A stretch of 64,000 nucleotides of DNA from Treponema sp. (GTDB lineage Bacteria; Spirochaetota; Spirochaetia; Treponematales; Treponemataceae). Shown piece after piece: positions 27,531 to 37,494 of this stretch (the stretch's first letter is position 1; every line of letters begins with the position of its first letter). The position numbers and the translations under genes were made by a program. The DNA lies in the NCBI GenBank assembly GCA_016286535.1, contig JAEESZ010000008.1, positions 92,475 to 156,474 on the forward strand. The letters run 5' to 3'. The notes beneath the pieces are model-generated. The model did no database searches and had not been told where the DNA came from. It saw nothing but the letters and a program-made list of their open reading frames with translations.

Positions 27531-28817
27531 TTAAAACGATATTATTTCTTCATACACTTCAATCGCAAACTGATCTGTCATACCCGAAATATATTCAATT
27601 ATACATTTTGTAAAAGACTCATTATCATTCAAATCAAAAACAAGAGGAGTGTTGTATCTTAATAAAGCCTTTTTATTTACATAACTGTGTTTTTCTGTAA
27701 TAAAAGGTCTGTAGTTTGTATAGCGTATAAGCCAGTCTTCAAAAGTCTGCCCCAGCTTTGGATACACTTTAAGTGCCTGTGCAATTCTTCCGTTCTGTGC
27801 ATAAATATAAGTTTTCTGCAGGGTTCTGAAGATTGTACTTATAATATTTTCTGCATAAATAGAAAACTCGTTCAGCCTCCAGTGGTTGTAAATCCTTGAA
27901 AAACTGAACTTTTTAAGTTCAATAATAAATTTAAAATATTCTTCAGAAAAACAAAGACCTTTTTCCGGAGAGCTCTGTTCGCATAAATCAACAATCAGAT
28001 CATTTATTAAAACTGTGGTGTTTACGGCTTTTCCGCTTCTTAAGGCATGGGCTCCCTTTCTTTCAAAGCCCAGTGTACTTCCGACAATTTCCCTTAATTC
28101 GCGGTAGGCAGTCATATCAATTATATGATATGCTCTTGCATCTTCCAGATCTCTTCCCAAAAAAGAAATCTTATCTGCAATTTTTACAACACAGCCTTCC
28201 CAGGTGTAGGGCTGTACAATACCGGGTCTCTTCATGGAATAAAGATCTATTGCTTCCTTTCTCGGTTTTATTCCCTGCTGGTCAATTTCTCCGCAGTGGC
28301 AGATTAAACCGTCCCTTACAGCGTAAGTCAGGTTCAAAGGTTGTTCAACAGCATTCGGATCCTGTAAAGTTTCAATGTAATCTGCAAAAAAGAGGCTGTT
28401 TCTTTCGTGCCAGAATTTTTTAGGAGCATTCTGTCCTTCCTTCTGCTCAAGTAGATTGTTGAGACAGTTTTCTCCATGGTGGCCAAAAGGAGCATGACCA
28501 ATATCGTGCCCAATGGCAATAGCCTGGGTTAATTGTTCGTTAAGTCCAAGATATTTTGCAATTGTAGTTGCAACCGATGCAACGTGCAGCACGTGTTCCA
28601 TTCTTGTACAGATGTGATCATTATGAGGAGCAAAGAAAACCTGGGTCTTATGCTTCATTCGTCTGAAGGCCTGGCAATGAAGCAGCCTTGTATAATCTCT
28701 TTCAAATTCGGAACGAATATCATTATTTCTGTTATATAATTCAACTTCCCTTTTATTTGCCTGATTCCATTTTTCACTGTCTTTAAAACATCCTGCCGAA
28801 GAAAAAGAATTATGCAT
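27531..28817 (-). CDS. dgt: dGTPase-like deoxynucleotide triphosphohydrolase (HD domain)
   Basis: The 428-residue protein has the dNTPase layout: RDYTRLLHCQAFRRMKHKTQ near the N-terminus, the first HD-site histidine in RMEHVLHVASVATTIAKYLG, the metal-binding AIAIGHDIGHAPFGHHGE, and a downstream EGCVVKIADKISFLGRDLED with the final Asp. These enzymes remove triphosphate from dNTPs and help balance nucleotide pools; dGTP as the preferred substrate is a family default and not shown here. The gene stands alone, convergent with the argF-ACT pair across the palindromic element, with its 5' end facing the FIST gene. A GGTGG-type ribosome-binding site lies upstream of the ATG. Confidence 0.92.
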   Translation of the reverse strand: MHNSFSSAGCFKDSEKWNQANKREVELYNRNNDIRSEFERDYTRLLHCQAFRRMKHKTQVFFAPHNDHICTRMEHVLHVASVATTIAKYLGLNEQLTQAIAIGHDIGHAPFGHHGENCLNNLLEQKEGQNAPKKFWHERNSLFFADYIETLQDPNAVEQPLNLTYAVRDGLICHCGEIDQQGIKPRKEAIDLYSMKRPGIVQPYTWEGCVVKIADKISFLGRDLEDARAYHIIDMTAYRELREIVGSTLGFERKGAHALRSGKAVNTTVLINDLIVDLCEQSSPEKGLCFSEEYFKFIIELKKFSFSRIYNHWRLNEFSIYAENIISTIFRTLQKTYIYAQNGRIAQALKVYPKLGQTFEDWLIRYTNYRPFITEKHSYVNKKALLRYNTPLVFDLNDNESFTKCIIEYISGMTDQFAIEVYEEIISF

Positions 28818-28932
28818 TTTTTACCACCTTAATTTATAATTTATCTTATAAAGATTCATTTTTCAATGTTTTATTATTGAACTTATTGTGGTATAATTTA
28901 TGTATTAATTTTGATTGAGAGAGAAGTTTTAT

Positions 28933-30051
28933 ATGCAAAGAACCGTAGTTGCCATGAGTACGGCAGCAAATCCAGAAGATGCATTTTTCGAAGTAAGTAA
29001 AAAGGTACGGGATAACTGTATTTCTCCACAATTAATCATTTTTTTTAGTAATTACGATAACTTTTATTTTTATACAAATAAGATTCATGAAGTTTTTCCC
29101 AACAGCGTAGCAATCGGTTCAACAAACTATATGAATTTCTGTTCTGCAGGTTTTGCCCACGAAGGCTTTTCTTTAATGGCCATAAATGACGGTATAGAAT
29201 GTTCCTGCGAAACTCTGTATGAGCTTTCTTCATATCCAAAACGCTATATAAAACATATTTACCGGGCCCTGGACGAATTAACAAGTACCGAAAATACCTG
29301 CTGCCTGGAGTTTTGTACGGCCTATTCCAACGGCGAAGAATTTGCCATGGATACTTTTAAAGAAGCTTTTATCGGAAAAAATATTCCTGTTTTAGGTTCA
29401 TCAGCCGGTTCGGGCTTAAGCGATTCTGAAAAAACTGTTGTAAGTCTTAACGGAAAGTGTTTTGTAAATTCCTGCGTTTTTGTTTTGATTCACAATCTGG
29501 AAGGAAGAATTGCCTTTTACCAGGAAAATATTTTTAAGTCTACGGATTATGTATTTTCTGTTACAGATGTAGACCTGGATAATCGCCGGGTTTATGAATA
29601 TGATGGAAAGCCTGCCGCCAATGCCTTTGTAGAAAGACTTGGAATAAGCCGGGAAGAAATAGAAAATTATCTCAGGTTTCATCCTATGGGAAGGCCTTTA
29701 GGGAATAAAATCTACATTACAGATTTAAATAAAATTATGGATGATGGTTCCATTACCTATTATTCTCAGATTTATAATCATTCTAAACTCTTAATGCTGG
29801 AACTTGATGATATAAAAAAGGTCTGGAAAAAAACGAGTAAAGAAATTCAGCAGAAAATACAAAAAGCATCTTTTTCTATAATAATGAACTGTGTTACGAG
29901 AACCCGTCTCTTCGAAAAAGAAAATCTGATGGAAGAATTTAATGATGAGTTAAACAGCAATTATGGCAGTTTTATTGGAATCTCCGGTTTTGGAGAGCAG
30001 ATGGATTTTATTCATCTTAATCAGACTATGGTAATTGTTTTGTTTGAGTAG
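28933..30051 (+). CDS. FIST sensor-domain protein (FIST N plus FIST C)
   Basis: The 372-residue product starts with an N-terminal FIST domain: QLIIFFSNYDNFYFYTNKIH, then FPNSVAIGSTNYMNFCSAGF and a later IPVLGSSAGSGLSDSEK turn. The C-terminal FIST_C domain shows VYEYDGKPAANAFVERLGIS and FHPMGRPLGNKIYI. FIST domains are cytosolic sensors thought to bind small ligands such as amino acids and are usually coupled to signalling enzymes. Here it stands alone but the next gene, 8 bases on, is a large signalling fusion, so it may be the sensor partner. The ATG at 28933 follows GAGAGAAG and a TATAAT box at 28892-28897. Confidence 0.85.
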   Translation: MQRTVVAMSTAANPEDAFFEVSKKVRDNCISPQLIIFFSNYDNFYFYTNKIHEVFPNSVAIGSTNYMNFCSAGFAHEGFSLMAINDGIECSCETLYELSSYPKRYIKHIYRALDELTSTENTCCLEFCTAYSNGEEFAMDTFKEAFIGKNIPVLGSSAGSGLSDSEKTVVSLNGKCFVNSCVFVLIHNLEGRIAFYQENIFKSTDYVFSVTDVDLDNRRVYEYDGKPAANAFVERLGISREEIENYLRFHPMGRPLGNKIYITDLNKIMDDGSITYYSQIYNHSKLLMLELDDIKKVWKKTSKEIQQKIQKASFSIIMNCVTRTRLFEKENLMEEFNDELNSNYGSFIGISGFGEQMDFIHLNQTMVIVLFE

Positions 30052-30059
30052 GGTAGAGT

Positions 30060-33000
30060 ATGGCAAGATTTAATGACGGAATTATTTTTACAAATCAAAA
30101 TTGTATCGTCTGCAATAAATGTATTTCTCAATGCGATATTCTCGGAGCAAATGTTTCTACCATTCAAAACGGGAAAAAACTCCTTTGTGTAAATGATAAA
30201 AAATGTAATCACTGTGGGAAATGTGTTAATGTTTGTATTCACGATGCCAGAGACTTTAAAGATGATACTGCAACTTTCTTTGAGCTTTTAAAATCAGGCG
30301 AAAAATTATCCCTTATTATAGACCAGACCTTTTATGTTATTTTTGCAGAAAAAGCTGCAAATGTAATATGGTATTTAAAGAGTCTTGGTGTAGAAAAAAT
30401 CTATGACCTGGCTTATGGTTCAGAAATTTCTTTATGGGCCCATGTAAAGTATCTTTCAGATAATTACAGTAATTTACCGGAAAACAGGGCTTTTATATCA
30501 AATACCTGTTCTGCTTTTGTAAATGAAGTTGAGCTTTATTCACCGGCCCTGCGCTATAAGATAATTCCTGTTCAGAGTCCTCTTATTTGTACGGCAATCT
30601 ATGCTCATAAATATCTTGGAGACAAAAACAGGATTGCCTTCTTAAGTTCCTGCATTTCCAAAACAGATGAAATTAGGTGCGAACAAACCGGTCATAATGT
30701 AGATTTTAATCTTACCTACCGCCATTTTATGGACTATATAGATGATTCAGTCCTTACTTCAAAAACAGAAAAATCAGATTTATCTACCAATGGAATTGGA
30801 AATATTTTAGGCTACGAAGGCTCTTTTAAAGATACTGTTGCAAGATTTTTCCCTTCTACAGAACGTTTAATAAGTTTTAAGGGAACTTCAAAGCAGGTTT
30901 TCTCAGATCTTGAATATTTTTCTGATGGTTACGGAGCTGCCTGTCAGCCTCTTTTTGTAGAAGTCTCTTCCTGTGATTACGGATGCCAGCGCGGTCCGGC
31001 CTTTGTAAAGAATAAGTTTGATTATTCCTATATATACAGTGCTTTTGATAAAATTTATAAAAAAAGCATCAGTAATTTTGAGTATTATGATTTTGATTAT
31101 CAGAAAAACCGGGACAAGCTTTTTACCCGCTTTGAAGAACTCGATTTTGATGACTTCAAACGTGATTATGTAAACCGCTATCATCAGCAGTATAATATTC
31201 CTGCCGAAATTTTTGAAAATATCTATTCAGTTTTGTTAAAGGATACAGAAGAAAAACGTCAGATAAACTGTGGGGCCTGCGGATATTCTTCCTGTTACGA
31301 AATGGCAAAAGCAATTGCCTGCGGTTATAACAGAAAAGAAAACTGTCTTCATTATATGAATGACCTTATGGAAAAAAATTATTACACAGATAATCTTACC
31401 GGACTCGATAATCAGTCTGGTATTATCCGCAAGGGAAATCAGATTATTGAAGCAAATCCTCATAAAAATTATGCAGTATATGCCGGCGATATAAACGGAC
31501 TAAAAATCATCAATGATATATTCGGCTTTGACAAGGGAAACGAAGTTTTAAAATATATTGCCCACGTACTTACTAAAACTGTAGGAAATAAGGGAGTTGT
31601 CGGTCGAATCGGTGGCGGACTTTTCTGTATTATAGTAGAACATACTCCGGAATCCATAAAGGCCATCCGTGCTATAAAATCATTTGACTGCAGTCATCTT
31701 GGACTACAGATTCCGGTATCTCTGCGTTTTGGTATTTATGTCTCAGAAAATGAAGGTCTTTCTTTTTCTGATATGTTAAATTACGCAACCTTGTGTATGG
31801 ACTGCGAGGCTTCTTCAACATTAAATACTTTTACATATTTTACAGATGAATACCGTGCAAAAATGTTCAAGGAGATTGAAATAGCATCTCAACTGCCGTC
31901 TGCCCTTAAAAATGATGAATTTATTCTTTATTATCAGCCACAGTATAAGGCCGGTTCAAAAGTTCTTGTTGGAGCAGAAGCTTTGTGCCGCTGGAAAAAA
32001 GAAGACGGAAGCATTGTTATGCCGGATTCCTTTATTCCTATTGCAGAAAAAAACGGATTTATTGTAACTCTGGATAAAGTTATATGGAGAAAGGCTTTTT
32101 CTACAGTCAAAAATTGGATTGATGAAGGTATTGAGCCGGTTCCAATTTCCATAAATATTTCAAGGGCAACAGTAGAAAGTGATTCCTTTATAAACACCAT
32201 AAAGTGCCTTGATGAAGAATTCAGAATTCCAAGAAAACTGATTCATTTTGAAATTACAGAAAGTGTTTCTACCCGTAATACAGGTGAACTTGTAGAAAAA
32301 ATCAATAAGATAAAAGAAATCGGTTATAAAATTGCCATGGACGATTTTGGAAGCGGTTATTCTTCTTTAAATTCCTTAAAGGATATTCCTATCGATATTC
32401 TTAAACTGGATATGGGTTTCTTTAGGTCTGATAATAATATGGATAAGGGGGGAAATGTAATTGCATCTGTTGTCCATATGGCTCAGACCCTTGAACTTAT
32501 AACGGTTGCCGAAGGTGTAGAAACAAATGCCCAGGCAAACTTCCTTGCCGGAATTGGCTGTGATGTTATTCAGGGATTTTTATATTCAAAACCTCTTTCC
32601 TGCGAAGATTTTACAGAACTTTTACGTCAGGAAGCTATTGGATATGAAATTTCTAAGCCAAACATTCTTGGCCAGCTTAATGTAAATAAATTCTATAATC
32701 CGAATTCCAGCGAAAATTTAATGTTTGAATTATTTTCAGGCCCTGCCGCCCTTTTTGAATATGATGATCTTGATTACAGGGCTAGACTTTTAAGGGTAAA
32801 TACTCAGGCTGTTACTTTATTTGACGCCGAAGGGCTTGTAATTTCTGATATTTCAAATAATCTCCGCTCATATTTCAGTAAATCAACAAGAAAAGAGGTT
32901 CTTTCTTTAATGCAGCAGGTAATAACCAGTAAGGCTGAAGGAAGTCTTGTAGTGGAGTGCAGGGGATTAAATAAAAAGAATCCTATATGGGTAAAATTCC

Positions 33001-33548
33001 ACTTCTGGGTTTTAAGTTCAATTGTAAACAAACATACCCTTTACTGCAGAATGGAAGATTTTACCGAAGAAAAGATTTCTCAGAATAATCTTGCTGTTGC
33101 AAATTCCCAGCTGGGTATGGTTTTTGAGCATTCTGCTGTAGGAATTATATTATTCCACCTTCAGGTAGATACAGAACATCCTCTGGAATTGTTTAAGTTA
33201 AAGGTATTGAAAATTAACAGTCAGTTTACAGAAATGTCCGGTTTTACCCAGGAGGATTTACAGGACTGGAACGAAAAGGAGATTTTAAGCTTAATTCATC
33301 CGGTATACAGACCAAAAGTTATGACAAAAATCTTTTTTGGATATACTAAAAACTTTGAAAAACCTGTTACCTGTAAATATCTTGCCCGTCATAAGGACGG
33401 ACATTATATGAAAGTTCAGATTCTTATTGCGGGAGTAAAGCAGGAAAACGGAAGTTACTTCCTTTCTACAAATTATTTTGTTCTTGATGACAAAATGGCA
33501 GATATGGAAGAGCTTTTGGATAACGATCCGTCTGCCACTTCCATTTAG
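30060..33548 (+). CDS. Ferredoxin / [FeFe]-hydrogenase-like sensor fused to GGDEF, EAL and PAS domains
   Basis: Domain order over 1162 residues: two [4Fe-4S] ferredoxin motifs (Cys15/18/21/25 and Cys49/52/55/59); an [FeFe]-hydrogenase large-subunit-like domain (about 75-370) that keeps the four H-cluster cysteines (Cys150, Cys198, Cys305, Cys309) but has Thr where the proton-transfer Cys usually precedes Cys150; a further Fe-S motif CGACGYSSC (404-412); a GGDEF domain with the loop degraded to GGGLF (518-522); an EAL domain with E640-A-L, FEITES, DDFGSGYSSL and AEGVET intact; and one or two C-terminal PAS domains. It probably senses hydrogen or redox state and controls c-di-GMP breakdown. It resembles sensory (group C) hydrogenases, which lack catalytic turnover features. 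No membrane segments are visible. Confidence 0.88.
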   Translation: MARFNDGIIFTNQNCIVCNKCISQCDILGANVSTIQNGKKLLCVNDKKCNHCGKCVNVCIHDARDFKDDTATFFELLKSGEKLSLIIDQTFYVIFAEKAANVIWYLKSLGVEKIYDLAYGSEISLWAHVKYLSDNYSNLPENRAFISNTCSAFVNEVELYSPALRYKIIPVQSPLICTAIYAHKYLGDKNRIAFLSSCISKTDEIRCEQTGHNVDFNLTYRHFMDYIDDSVLTSKTEKSDLSTNGIGNILGYEGSFKDTVARFFPSTERLISFKGTSKQVFSDLEYFSDGYGAACQPLFVEVSSCDYGCQRGPAFVKNKFDYSYIYSAFDKIYKKSISNFEYYDFDYQKNRDKLFTRFEELDFDDFKRDYVNRYHQQYNIPAEIFENIYSVLLKDTEEKRQINCGACGYSSCYEMAKAIACGYNRKENCLHYMNDLMEKNYYTDNLTGLDNQSGIIRKGNQIIEANPHKNYAVYAGDINGLKIINDIFGFDKGNEVLKYIAHVLTKTVGNKGVVGRIGGGLFCIIVEHTPESIKAIRAIKSFDCSHLGLQIPVSLRFGIYVSENEGLSFSDMLNYATLCMDCEASSTLNTFTYFTDEYRAKMFKEIEIASQLPSALKNDEFILYYQPQYKAGSKVLVGAEALCRWKKEDGSIVMPDSFIPIAEKNGFIVTLDKVIWRKAFSTVKNWIDEGIEPVPISINISRATVESDSFINTIKCLDEEFRIPRKLIHFEITESVSTRNTGELVEKINKIKEIGYKIAMDDFGSGYSSLNSLKDIPIDILKLDMGFFRSDNNMDKGGNVIASVVHMAQTLELITVAEGVETNAQANFLAGIGCDVIQGFLYSKPLSCEDFTELLRQEAIGYEISKPNILGQLNVNKFYNPNSSENLMFELFSGPAALFEYDDLDYRARLLRVNTQAVTLFDAEGLVISDISNNLRSYFSKSTRKEVLSLMQQVITSKAEGSLVVECRGLNKKNPIWVKFHFWVLSSIVNKHTLYCRMEDFTEEKISQNNLAVANSQLGMVFEHSAVGIILFHLQVDTEHPLELFKLKVLKINSQFTEMSGFTQEDLQDWNEKEILSLIHPVYRPKVMTKIFFGYTKNFEKPVTCKYLARHKDGHYMKVQILIAGVKQENGSYFLSTNYFVLDDKMADMEELLDNDPSATSI

Positions 33549-33555
33549 TTCAGCT

Positions 33556-34812
33556 TTAGAATTTAACTCTGTAGCCAACCTCTGCACTAAAGGCCTTGTA
33601 CCATTCTTTGTTTACAAAGTCCATAATCTTTAATTTTAACTGTGCGTTAATCTCACCGCCAAAGATTTCGGTAGCGATGTAAGGTGTAACATTTACGTCA
33701 AAATTAAGGGACATAATACTCTGAATAAGATTTGCCAGGTTGTCATTAGGATCTGACTTGTTTGTAGGGAAGAAAGAAAGAATTGATTTTCCTGGAAGGC
33801 CAAAGCCCAGATGAACACCCATAGTGTACATTTTTGCAGAAATAGGAATTGTATCTGAGTAGATGTTTAAGTCTACCCCGAGAGTATCATCAACAAAGAG
33901 GAATTTGTCTACTGTAGTCTGTGGCAAAGCATAAATAGAAAGATTTATGTGAGAATTCTTTGTTCTGAAGCGGGGTTCCAGCAGCAAATAAATGGAATCT
34001 GTTGCAAGTTCCCATGAACTTCCTTTCTGGTATGAGGTATTAAAGAGCCCTGCCTGAAGGAATAAACTTGTAGTGTAGTTGTTTCCAAGCAGCATTGTTG
34101 TACCTGCGTGAAGATAGATTTTACTGATTACAAGGAAAATTGATTCTCCTTTGTAAGTATCATATAAAGGAGCGCCAATACCGCCACAGATATCAAAAGT
34201 AAAATATCTTAAAGAGGTTGCAAAACGTAAATCAGCATTAAGAATATAATACTGGGAATTTTCGTTATTAAGGTAAAGGTAGAAGCCGTAGGCTGTTGGT
34301 TTTGTGCTTGGCTTAATTACATCGGCAATACCAATTCCAAAATGAGGGTAGAGAATTGAGCCTGCAAGACCTAAGTATGATTCTGCAAGTTTTGTACCGA
34401 TTGCTTCAATTCCAAAGTAGCGCTGGAGGAAAATATCTGAACCAATAGGATCGTAAGTTCCCATATAAGCGCTAAAATAGTTGCTTCCGTTTAAGGTTGG
34501 ATTTCTTTTAATAAAAGAAAGTTCGTCAATCTGGAAGGCTGAATCTGTTTTAGAAAATAGTGACTGATCAAATAAGTCTTCTGTTTCAATTGAAAATTCC
34601 AGATGACTCCAGAAGTTTTCTGAATAACTGAACTGACCTGAGAAAAAGGCTGTTAAATCAAGTTCAGGATTATATTGAGAAGCACTTGAGTCTGCTCCTA
34701 AATTTAACATACCGCCGGCATAACCTGTAAAAAAGGATGATGAGTACCCTGAAGAAATAGTCAGGGTAAGAAAAACAAGCAGACCTGTTAAAAATTTTCC
34801 AGCTTTATTCAT
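33556..34812 (-). CDS. Outer-membrane beta-barrel protein, treponemal type
   Basis: The 418-residue product has a cleavable signal (residues about 1-25, FLTGLLVFLTLTISSGYSSS) and then a regular alternation of strand-forming segments with aromatic girdle residues, ending in AEVGYRVKF with the terminal Phe expected for BAM recognition. Its length and pattern match the many uncharacterised outer-membrane barrels of treponemes. The cargo or ligand is unknown. The start is ATG 34812, not 34830, because AAGAGG lies nine bases upstream. It converges with the hydrogenase-fusion gene with 8 bases between stops, and its 5' side faces cheA. Confidence 0.72.
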   Translation of the reverse strand: MNKAGKFLTGLLVFLTLTISSGYSSSFFTGYAGGMLNLGADSSASQYNPELDLTAFFSGQFSYSENFWSHLEFSIETEDLFDQSLFSKTDSAFQIDELSFIKRNPTLNGSNYFSAYMGTYDPIGSDIFLQRYFGIEAIGTKLAESYLGLAGSILYPHFGIGIADVIKPSTKPTAYGFYLYLNNENSQYYILNADLRFATSLRYFTFDICGGIGAPLYDTYKGESIFLVISKIYLHAGTTMLLGNNYTTSLFLQAGLFNTSYQKGSSWELATDSIYLLLEPRFRTKNSHINLSIYALPQTTVDKFLFVDDTLGVDLNIYSDTIPISAKMYTMGVHLGFGLPGKSILSFFPTNKSDPNDNLANLIQSIMSLNFDVNVTPYIATEIFGGEINAQLKLKIMDFVNKEWYKAFSAEVGYRVKF

Positions 34813-34951
34813 GTTTCTATACCTCTTCAAATCTAAGCAAAAAGTATCAGCATATAATACTATACTTGAATTATCGGTAAAATTTAAGTATCTCTTTACG
34901 TCATAAGTTGAAGAATATATAAAAATACAAGAGAAAATTTCAGGTTTATGC

Positions 34952-34979
34952 TTGAAATCTATTTTTTTCGGTATATAAT
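34952..34979 (+). promoter_or_regulatory. Promoter at the start codon of cheA
   Basis: TTGAAA (34952-34957), 16-base spacer, TATAAT (34974-34979), seven bases, ATG at 34987. It predicts an mRNA beginning at or beside the cheA start codon, so the chemotaxis operon may be leaderless. Confidence 0.62.
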
Positions 34980-34986
34980 GTCTTGT

Positions 34987-37485
34987 ATGAGTGATTATCT
35001 AGACCCTAACAATGAAGAGTTACTTAAAGACTTTTTCGCAGAAGCTGAACAGCAGGTAGAACAGCTGGAAAGCAATATTCTTGTTATAGAAAATGATCCT
35101 ACAAATCATGAGGCTATAGACGAGATATTCCGTGCTGCCCATACCCTTAAAGGCGGTTCTGCTACTGTAGAAATGATGGAACTCTCTCATTTTACACACA
35201 CGGTAGAGGATGTTCTTGATGAGATCCGTTCGGATCGTTTATCAGTTAATGAAGACGTAATTGATGTTCTGCTTACATCAATTGACGTTATTAAAGCTAT
35301 GATGGAAGCAAGACAAAATGGAAGTATTTACGAAGAAAATATTGATGATATCGTAAATAAACTGCATTCTTACATTCCGTCTAAAGAAGATAAAAAAGCA
35401 GCAAAAAAAGCGCCAGCCCCACAGGCTCCGGCTCCTCAAGCTGTTGCCGCTGCCCCTGTTGCACCGGCAAGTGCACCTGCTGCTCAAGGACTAAAAATAC
35501 CTCCTTTAACAGATTCAGAATACTCAGAATTAAAACAGACATGCGAAGGCGATCAGAAGCTCTGGTGTGTTGCCGTTAATTTTGATGAATCAAATCCTAT
35601 GAATACTGTAGGTGGAATGCAGGTTTTTGCAGCGCTTAAATCTGTTGGAAATGTATTAAAAACAGTCCCTGATTTTGACCTTCTTTATGAAGATGAATTC
35701 TATGAGTTTGTATATTATTATATTGCAACTTCAGCAGAAGGTTCTCAAATTGAAGACGCAGCTTTTTTAAGTGATGTTACTCTTGTTACAGATGCTCATT
35801 TAATTACCGACGAAAATTATGCCGGAACTCCAGATCAGGCTGCAGCTGCTCCTTCAGTTAAGCCTCAGGCAGTAGAGCAGGCACCTGTTCAGAAGGCCCC
35901 TGTTTCTGTTCCTGAACCTTCAAATGCAGTAATGTCTTCAGCCCAGGAAGATTTGTTAAAAGATATTCTTAACGACAATATTCTTAAACCTGAAGCAGCA
36001 AAAACAGAGGCTCCAAAAGAAGAAAAACCTGCTGTTACCGAAGTTAAAAAGGCTGAGCCTAAAAAAGAAAGTGCACCTGCACATGCTGTACAGCAGGGTT
36101 CAATTCTCAGGGTTGACTCTCGAAGAATTGATAACCTTTTGAACCTTGTATCAGAAGCTGTAATTACAAAAGCTTCTTTCAACCAGCTTGCAATGCAGAC
36201 TTCTTCCGAACTTTCAAAGTTCCAGTCTATTGAATCAGAATTCAAAGAGAAACTTCATAACCTTTTTGATTCTATTCCGGAATATATGGAGCAGGCAAAG
36301 GAAGGAACTTCTTCAAACGAAATCAGAAATGCTATTATTCAGGAATATGGTTTCTTAGGAACTATGTTTGATGAATACGAAGGCGAAATAAAAGGAATTA
36401 CTGGAAAAATCCGTTCAAATACCCAGAATCTTGGTACAATTGCCGGAGATCTTCAAGAGGGTGTTATGAAAATCCGAATGGTTCCAATCAATCAGATTTT
36501 CAGCCGCTTCCCTCGTGTTGTACGCGATTTACAGAAAGACCTTAACAAGAAGATTGACCTTGTAATTGAAGGTGAGGAAACAGAACTTGATAAATCTGTA
36601 GTAGAAGATCTTCTTGATCCAATTATGCACTGTGTAAGAAACTCTGTAGACCACGGAATTGAAACTCCGGAAGTTCGCCGTGCTGCAGGTAAACCAGAAA
36701 CCGGAACAGTTCTCTTAAAAGCTTCTAACGAAGGTAACATGATTGTTATTGAAATTAAGGATGATGGTGCCGGAATTGACGTTGAAAAAGTTAAGGCTAA
36801 GGCAATTGAAAAAGGTCTTATCCACCCTGACAAGGTTATTACAGATCAGGATGCATATCAGCTGATTATGCAGCCAGGTTTCTCAACCGCAGATAAGATT
36901 TCTAATATTTCCGGACGTGGTGTTGGTCTTGATGTTGTAAAAACAATGATTAACAACCTTAAGGGAAATATTTCAATTCAGTCTGCAAAAGGAAAGGGAA
37001 CTTCTTTCATTATTAAACTGCCATTAACCCTTGCAATTATTCAGGGTCTTCTTGTTCGTGTTGCAAATCAGATTTATTCTATTCCAATTGCAAACGTAAT
37101 TGAAAGTCAGAGAATCAGTTATACAGAAATTAACCATATTGATAACTATGAAATTATGAATGTTCGTAATGAAGTTATCAGTGTACTGCGCCTTTCAAGA
37201 CTCTTTGGTTTACCAGAGACAGTTTCTGATGATGACAGCTGTTACATTGTAATTGTTGGTTCTCAGGAAAAGAAGATTGGTGTAATGGTAGATGCTCTTA
37301 TTGGAGAGGAAGACGTTGTAATTAAGCCTCTTCGCGATAAATTTACCAGCTCACCTGGTATAGCAGGTGCTTCAATTCTTGGTGATGGTTCAGTTTCATT
37401 AATTATTGACGTAAGTCAGCTTGTTGATTTAGGTGTGCGTCAGGAAACTTTAGCCCAGCAGCAGGAAATGATGCTTCAGGAGTAG
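34987..37485 (+). CDS. cheA: Chemotaxis histidine kinase CheA
   Basis: Domain order over 832 residues: HPt with phospho-His52 in IFRAAHTLKGGSATV; a Pro/Ala linker (about 135-170); a receiver-binding P2-like region (about 175-280); a second linker; P3 dimer helices from about 365 (SRRIDNLLNLVSEAVITKAS); the ATPase domain with HCVRNSVDHGIETP and DDGAGIDVEKVKAK and the G2 box FSTADKISNISGRGVGLDVV; and the CheW-like P5 domain ending in GVMVDALIGEEDVVIKPL. It should phosphorylate CheY below. The start MSDYLDPNN is chosen because the longer frame from 34948 covers the promoter. The CheW-CheR gene follows after 9 bases. Confidence 0.97.
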   Translation: MSDYLDPNNEELLKDFFAEAEQQVEQLESNILVIENDPTNHEAIDEIFRAAHTLKGGSATVEMMELSHFTHTVEDVLDEIRSDRLSVNEDVIDVLLTSIDVIKAMMEARQNGSIYEENIDDIVNKLHSYIPSKEDKKAAKKAPAPQAPAPQAVAAAPVAPASAPAAQGLKIPPLTDSEYSELKQTCEGDQKLWCVAVNFDESNPMNTVGGMQVFAALKSVGNVLKTVPDFDLLYEDEFYEFVYYYIATSAEGSQIEDAAFLSDVTLVTDAHLITDENYAGTPDQAAAAPSVKPQAVEQAPVQKAPVSVPEPSNAVMSSAQEDLLKDILNDNILKPEAAKTEAPKEEKPAVTEVKKAEPKKESAPAHAVQQGSILRVDSRRIDNLLNLVSEAVITKASFNQLAMQTSSELSKFQSIESEFKEKLHNLFDSIPEYMEQAKEGTSSNEIRNAIIQEYGFLGTMFDEYEGEIKGITGKIRSNTQNLGTIAGDLQEGVMKIRMVPINQIFSRFPRVVRDLQKDLNKKIDLVIEGEETELDKSVVEDLLDPIMHCVRNSVDHGIETPEVRRAAGKPETGTVLLKASNEGNMIVIEIKDDGAGIDVEKVKAKAIEKGLIHPDKVITDQDAYQLIMQPGFSTADKISNISGRGVGLDVVKTMINNLKGNISIQSAKGKGTSFIIKLPLTLAIIQGLLVRVANQIYSIPIANVIESQRISYTEINHIDNYEIMNVRNEVISVLRLSRLFGLPETVSDDDSCYIVIVGSQEKKIGVMVDALIGEEDVVIKPLRDKFTSSPGIAGASILGDGSVSLIIDVSQLVDLGVRQETLAQQQEMMLQE

Positions 37486-37494
37486 GGGTTTACT

